Assembly: GCA_024639505.1 (NCBI GenBank)
Contig: JAHEIE010000004.1
Span: 17,519-59,724 of the forward strand
Direction of reading: 5' to 3'
Source of the DNA: Crocinitomicaceae bacterium
Lineage (GTDB): Bacteria; Bacteroidota; Bacteroidia; Flavobacteriales_D; CAJJDF01
DNA length: 42,206 nt
Below, piece after piece: positions 38,558 through 42,206 of the stretch (positions are counted from its first letter, which is position 1; each line of letters starts with the position of its first letter). The notes beneath the pieces are model-generated. The model had not been told where the DNA came from. It did not search any database and saw nothing but the letters and a program-made list of their open reading frames with translations. The position numbers and the translations under genes were made by a program.

Positions 38558-38671
38558 GACATTTCTTATTTTTATAAAAATTACACAATAAAAGATTTTT
38601 AAAAGAGATGAAATTGAAGAAATAAATCTAAAACAACTCATCTTTTACTAACCACTTTCTACCAAAAGAAC

Positions 38672-40162
38672 ATGAACAAAATACTAATCGCCAACCGTGG
38701 AGAAATTGCATTAAGAGTAATGCGATCTGCAAAAGAAATGAATATAAAAACTGTAGCTATCTACTCTGAAGCTGACAGAAATGCACCATTTGTGAGGTAT
38801 GCAGACGAAGCCGTTTGTGTGGGACCACCACCAAGTGCAGAGAGTTATTTGTTAGGAGATAAAATTATTCAAATCTGTAAAGACTTGAATGTAGATGGAA
38901 TTCATCCTGGATATGGATTTTTGTCAGAAAACAGTGAATTTGTTCAAAAAGCAACCGATGCGGGAATTACATTCATTGGCCCATCTCCCAAATCAATAGA
39001 ATTGATGGGAGATAAATTGATGGCCAAAGATACCGTAAAAGGATATAACATTCCTATGGTTCCGGGAACAGACCACGCAATTTCTGATATTCCTGCTGCG
39101 AAAAAAATAGCACAAGAAATAGGGTTTCCAATCTTGATAAAAGCTTCTGCTGGTGGGGGCGGAAAAGGAATGAGAGTGGTAGAAAACGAAGAAGAGTTTG
39201 AAGAACAAATGGATAGAGCTGTATCTGAAGCAATTTCTAGTTTTGGAAACGGAGAAGTATTTATTGAAAAGTATGTAGGGAGTCCAAAACACATTGAAAT
39301 ACAATTGATAGCCGATACTCACGGAAACATAGTTTATTTGTTTGATAGAGAATGTTCTATCCAACGAAGACATCAAAAAGTGATTGAAGAAGCTCCATCG
39401 GCTTCGGTTCCCGATGAATTGAGAAAACGAATGGGAGAAGCTGCTTGTGATGTAGCAAGAAGTTGCGATTATTACGGTGCTGGGACTGTAGAATTCTTGA
39501 TGGACGAAAACAAGAACTTTTATTTTCTTGAAATGAATACAAGACTTCAAGTGGAACATCCCGTAAGTGAAATGATTACTGGAATTGACTTGGTAAAAGA
39601 GCAAATTAATGTAGCTCGTGGAGAAAAATTGAGTTTTACTCAAGAAGACCTGAATATTAACGGACATTCGTTGGAGGTAAGAATTTATGCCGAAAATCCA
39701 AGAAACAACTTTTTACCTGACATTGGAAAATTAGTTACTTACCAAAGACCACAAGGAAACGGAGTGCGAGTTGACGATGGACTGGAAGAAGGAATGGATA
39801 TTCCTATTTACTATGATCCTATGATTGCCAAACTTATCACTCACGGAAAAAACCGAGAAGAAGCAATCCAAAGAATGAATAAAGCCATTAATGAGTATCA
39901 AATTACAGGAGTAGAAACTACCTTAGATTTCTGTAAATACGCCATCAATCATGAAGTTTTCAAAGATTCTAGTTTTGACACAAATTTTGTGAAAAATTAT
40001 TTTACCGACCCTTCTGTATTAGATAATCACAACGAAGAGGAAGAAAAAGTAGCAGCCATTTTTGCCGCTCTCGAATTTGAAAATCAGAAGAAAGCTCCAA
40101 CCTTGGCTGTAGGAAAAGGAAAGGTTTCCCAATGGAAAACAAACCGCTCTCAGCTAAACTAA
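38672..40162 (+). CDS. accC: Biotin carboxylase subunit of acetyl-/acyl-CoA carboxylase
   Basis: 496 aa: MNKILIANRGEIALRVMRSAKEM; IHPGYGFLSENSEF; ILIKASAGGGGKGMRVV; FLEMNTRLQVEHPVSEMITGIDLVKEQ. Confidence 0.93.
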   Translation: MNKILIANRGEIALRVMRSAKEMNIKTVAIYSEADRNAPFVRYADEAVCVGPPPSAESYLLGDKIIQICKDLNVDGIHPGYGFLSENSEFVQKATDAGITFIGPSPKSIELMGDKLMAKDTVKGYNIPMVPGTDHAISDIPAAKKIAQEIGFPILIKASAGGGGKGMRVVENEEEFEEQMDRAVSEAISSFGNGEVFIEKYVGSPKHIEIQLIADTHGNIVYLFDRECSIQRRHQKVIEEAPSASVPDELRKRMGEAACDVARSCDYYGAGTVEFLMDENKNFYFLEMNTRLQVEHPVSEMITGIDLVKEQINVARGEKLSFTQEDLNINGHSLEVRIYAENPRNNFLPDIGKLVTYQRPQGNGVRVDDGLEEGMDIPIYYDPMIAKLITHGKNREEAIQRMNKAINEYQITGVETTLDFCKYAINHEVFKDSSFDTNFVKNYFTDPSVLDNHNEEEEKVAAIFAALEFENQKKAPTLAVGKGKVSQWKTNRSQLN

Positions 40163-40192
40163 TTATGGAATCATTTTTGTAATACCCAAGTC

Positions 40193-40903
40193 ATGAAAAT
40201 AAATTTTCTTTCATTCTGGGTATTTCTTTTTTTTAGCCTCTTCACTCCTGTTTTGGCTCAAAAAACTGTTCCCATTACTGAAGTCTCGGATACAAATAAG
40301 CAAACTATGTATATGATAGAAAATGGCGATACCATTCCTATTTTTATTATAAAACAATTCAATTACAAAGACCCTAATTTTGCTCGAGAATGGAATCGTA
40401 CGGTATATTTTGCGCGCAGAATGTACACCTACGCCAAAATCATTGATTCTATTGTAGATGCTCATGAAGCCGAACTAGCAGAAATAAAGAATTCAAAAAA
40501 AAGGAACAACCGAAAACAGAAAAAGCAAAATAAAGAACTGAAAAACACCTTGTGGGATGAATATTCTTATGAGATTAAAAACTTGACAAACGTACGTGGC
40601 GATTACCTTACTAAACTAGTGTACCGCGAAACTGGAGTGACTTGCTACGAATTGATCAAGAAATATAAAAATGGGAGAACTGCCTTTTTCTGGAATTCAG
40701 TTTTGTGGTCTTTTGGCAGTACCAATCTCAAAAATGAATTTGACCCAAAAACAGATTGGATGCTTAAATTGGTTCTAGAGGAGGTTGAGAGTGGAAAAAT
40801 AAAAACTCTCTCACGAAATGAACTGATTCAAGAAGTGAAGGACAGAGAAGAACGAGAAAAGAATAGAAAAAAAGGAAATAATGTAACAAAAGTATCTTCC
40901 TAA
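40193..40903 (+). CDS. DUF4294-family protein, predicted exported
   Basis: 236 aa: signal peptide ending VLAQ; ENGDTIPIFIIKQFNYKDPNFAREWNRTVYFARRMYTYAKI. Confidence 0.85.
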   Translation: MKINFLSFWVFLFFSLFTPVLAQKTVPITEVSDTNKQTMYMIENGDTIPIFIIKQFNYKDPNFAREWNRTVYFARRMYTYAKIIDSIVDAHEAELAEIKNSKKRNNRKQKKQNKELKNTLWDEYSYEIKNLTNVRGDYLTKLVYRETGVTCYELIKKYKNGRTAFFWNSVLWSFGSTNLKNEFDPKTDWMLKLVLEEVESGKIKTLSRNELIQEVKDREEREKNRKKGNNVTKVSS

Positions 40904-40942
40904 CTTCTATCAATCGGTTAAATTTGATAAAAATTAATCTCC

Positions 40943-41845
40943 ATGAACAGAAATCATCTTTCGTTTCTAATTATTATATCTAGTCTTTCTATTCTAATAA
41001 AATGTTCTGCTGGTGAGCAAAACGAATATGAAGGAAAAAATAAAGTTTTGGGTAAACAATTGTTTTCTAGCAATTGTGAAACATGCCACAATCTACCAGC
41101 TAATTCTCCTACGGGAATTGCCCCTTCTGTCTTATCAATAAAACAAGCTTACGAAGCCACTTCTTTGGAAGAATTTCAAGAATCTTTGATTCAATTTTTG
41201 AATTCACCATCCAAAGAAACATCAAAAATAAAAAAAGCTGTCGATCAATATGGTTTAATGCCAAAAATGGGATTTTCAGAAAGTGACTTGATTTCTATTT
41301 CGGAGTTCCTGTATAATTCGGACTTAGAACATTTAAACTCGAGCCAAGAATCCGTTATGGAATTTGAGCAAAGTGATTTAGAAAAAGGAAAAAGCTTGGC
41401 ACTACAAACAAAATCAATACTTGGAAAAAATCTGATGCAAGCAGTGAAAAATCACGGAGCTGATGGTGCAATTGAGTTTTGCAATGAAAAAGCTATAGTG
41501 CTGACAGATAGCATGGGAACAAAATTACACTCCTCTGTAAAAAGAGTGACAGACAAGCCGAGAAATGCGAATAACATGGCGAATAAAAATGAATTGGAAA
41601 TTCTAAAATCATTTCAATTAGAGCAGAATAAACACGGAATTATAAAGACAATAGAAGGAAAAAAAATAGGGTATTATAAAATTGAAACTAACGATATGTG
41701 TATGAAATGTCACGGAGATATAAATACCGAAATAGACTCAAAAACAGCCAATAGAATTAGCGAATTATACCCAAAAGACAAAGCAACTGGATACAAACCA
41801 AATGAATTGAGAGGAATGTGGGTAGTTGAAATTCCTTCAAAGTAA
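40943..41845 (+). CDS. c-type cytochrome with N-terminal cytochrome c module and C-terminal DUF3365 heme domain
   Basis: 300 aa: GKQLFSSNCETCHNLPANSPTGIAPS (CxxCH) and DMCMKCHGDINTEIDSKTANRISELYPKDKATGYKPNELRGMWVVEIP (second CxxCH in DUF3365-like context). Confidence 0.88.
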   Translation: MNRNHLSFLIIISSLSILIKCSAGEQNEYEGKNKVLGKQLFSSNCETCHNLPANSPTGIAPSVLSIKQAYEATSLEEFQESLIQFLNSPSKETSKIKKAVDQYGLMPKMGFSESDLISISEFLYNSDLEHLNSSQESVMEFEQSDLEKGKSLALQTKSILGKNLMQAVKNHGADGAIEFCNEKAIVLTDSMGTKLHSSVKRVTDKPRNANNMANKNELEILKSFQLEQNKHGIIKTIEGKKIGYYKIETNDMCMKCHGDINTEIDSKTANRISELYPKDKATGYKPNELRGMWVVEIPSK

Positions 41846-41938
41846 TTAGAGAACCGGTGTTAATAAGATTAACCCAGAAAGCCAGAATTCACCTCATTTT
41901 TCAATAATTTTGAATCACATAAAGTTGAATTTAATAGT

Positions 41939-42206
41939 ATGTTAAAAATTGGTGTTGTTGGTGTAGGTCATTTAGGGAAAATTCATTTAAAATGTATTCA
42001 GCAAATTGCGGAGTACGAATTAGTTGGGATTTTTGACTTAAACGAAGAAGTGAGTGAAACCATATCGCGTGAATTCAATACTACTTCTTTTAATTCCTTT
42101 GAAGAATTACTTGAAAAATGTGATGTAATTGATATTGTAACTCCCACTTTGTCGCATTACGATTATGCCCGAAAGGCTATTATAGCATCGAAACAAGTAT
42201 TTATAG
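41939..42206 (+). CDS. Gfo/Idh/MocA-family oxidoreductase (partial, runs off window)
   Basis: ATG at 41939: MLKIGVVGVGHLGKIHLKCIQQIAEYELVGIFDLNEEVSETISREFNTTSFNSFEELLEKCDVIDIVTPTLSHYDYARKAI. Confidence 0.88.
   Translation, partial: MLKIGVVGVGHLGKIHLKCIQQIAEYELVGIFDLNEEVSETISREFNTTSFNSFEELLEKCDVIDIVTPTLSHYDYARKAIIASKQVFI

Noticed and set aside
38993-39667. 224-aa minus-strand ORF
   Set aside because: Lies entirely antisense to accC, has low-complexity Ser/Phe-rich composition and no motif; a shadow ORF of a well-supported gene.
40943-41020. Lipoprotein assignment for the cytochrome/DUF3365 protein (LIKC)
   Set aside because: Lys at the -1 position is a poor lipobox; secretion is likely but lipidation is unsupported.
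1-42206. Search for phage, transposase, integrase, toxin-antitoxin or defence-island genes
   Set aside because: None recognised; all larger ORFs resemble core metabolic, envelope or DNA-maintenance genes, so an accessory system is not supported.

Overview
This looks like a chromosomal housekeeping region of a low-GC Bacteroidota (Flavobacteriia-like) genome. I see about 35 densely packed genes, one tmRNA, and no mobile element, CRISPR array or tRNA. Main content: Na+-translocating NADH:quinone reductase genes (nqrC partial, nqrB, nqrA); a cystathionine-beta-synthase-like enzyme plus ABC exporter; peptide deformylase plus HI0933-family flavoprotein; fused 2-oxoacid dehydrogenase E1; RecQ; TatC / DUF5686 barrel / LptB; RecN; HolA; YqgE; class IV aminotransferase; rhomboid protease; HU; DnaX; DUF1343 (NamZ-like); FtsX-like permease; a methyltransferase; tmRNA (tag GENNYALAA); a T9SS-secreted CxxCH protein; TonB-dependent receptor; saccharopine-dehydrogenase-like enzyme; AccC; DUF4294; a cytochrome c/DUF3365 protein; and a partial Gfo/Idh/MocA oxidoreductase. 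I found no convincing undescribed multi-gene system. The observations most worth checking are: (1) an A10 slippage tract in dnaX exactly at the gamma/tau boundary, with stops close by in both alternative frames; (2) a peptide deformylase with intact catalytic motifs behind a lipoprotein signal peptide; (3) a perfect 7-1-7 inverted repeat with Fur/PerR-box geometry between nqrA and the CBS-like gene; (4) a CxxS (monothiol) thioredoxin-like lipoprotein; (5) an outer-membrane barrel gene embedded between tatC and lptB.
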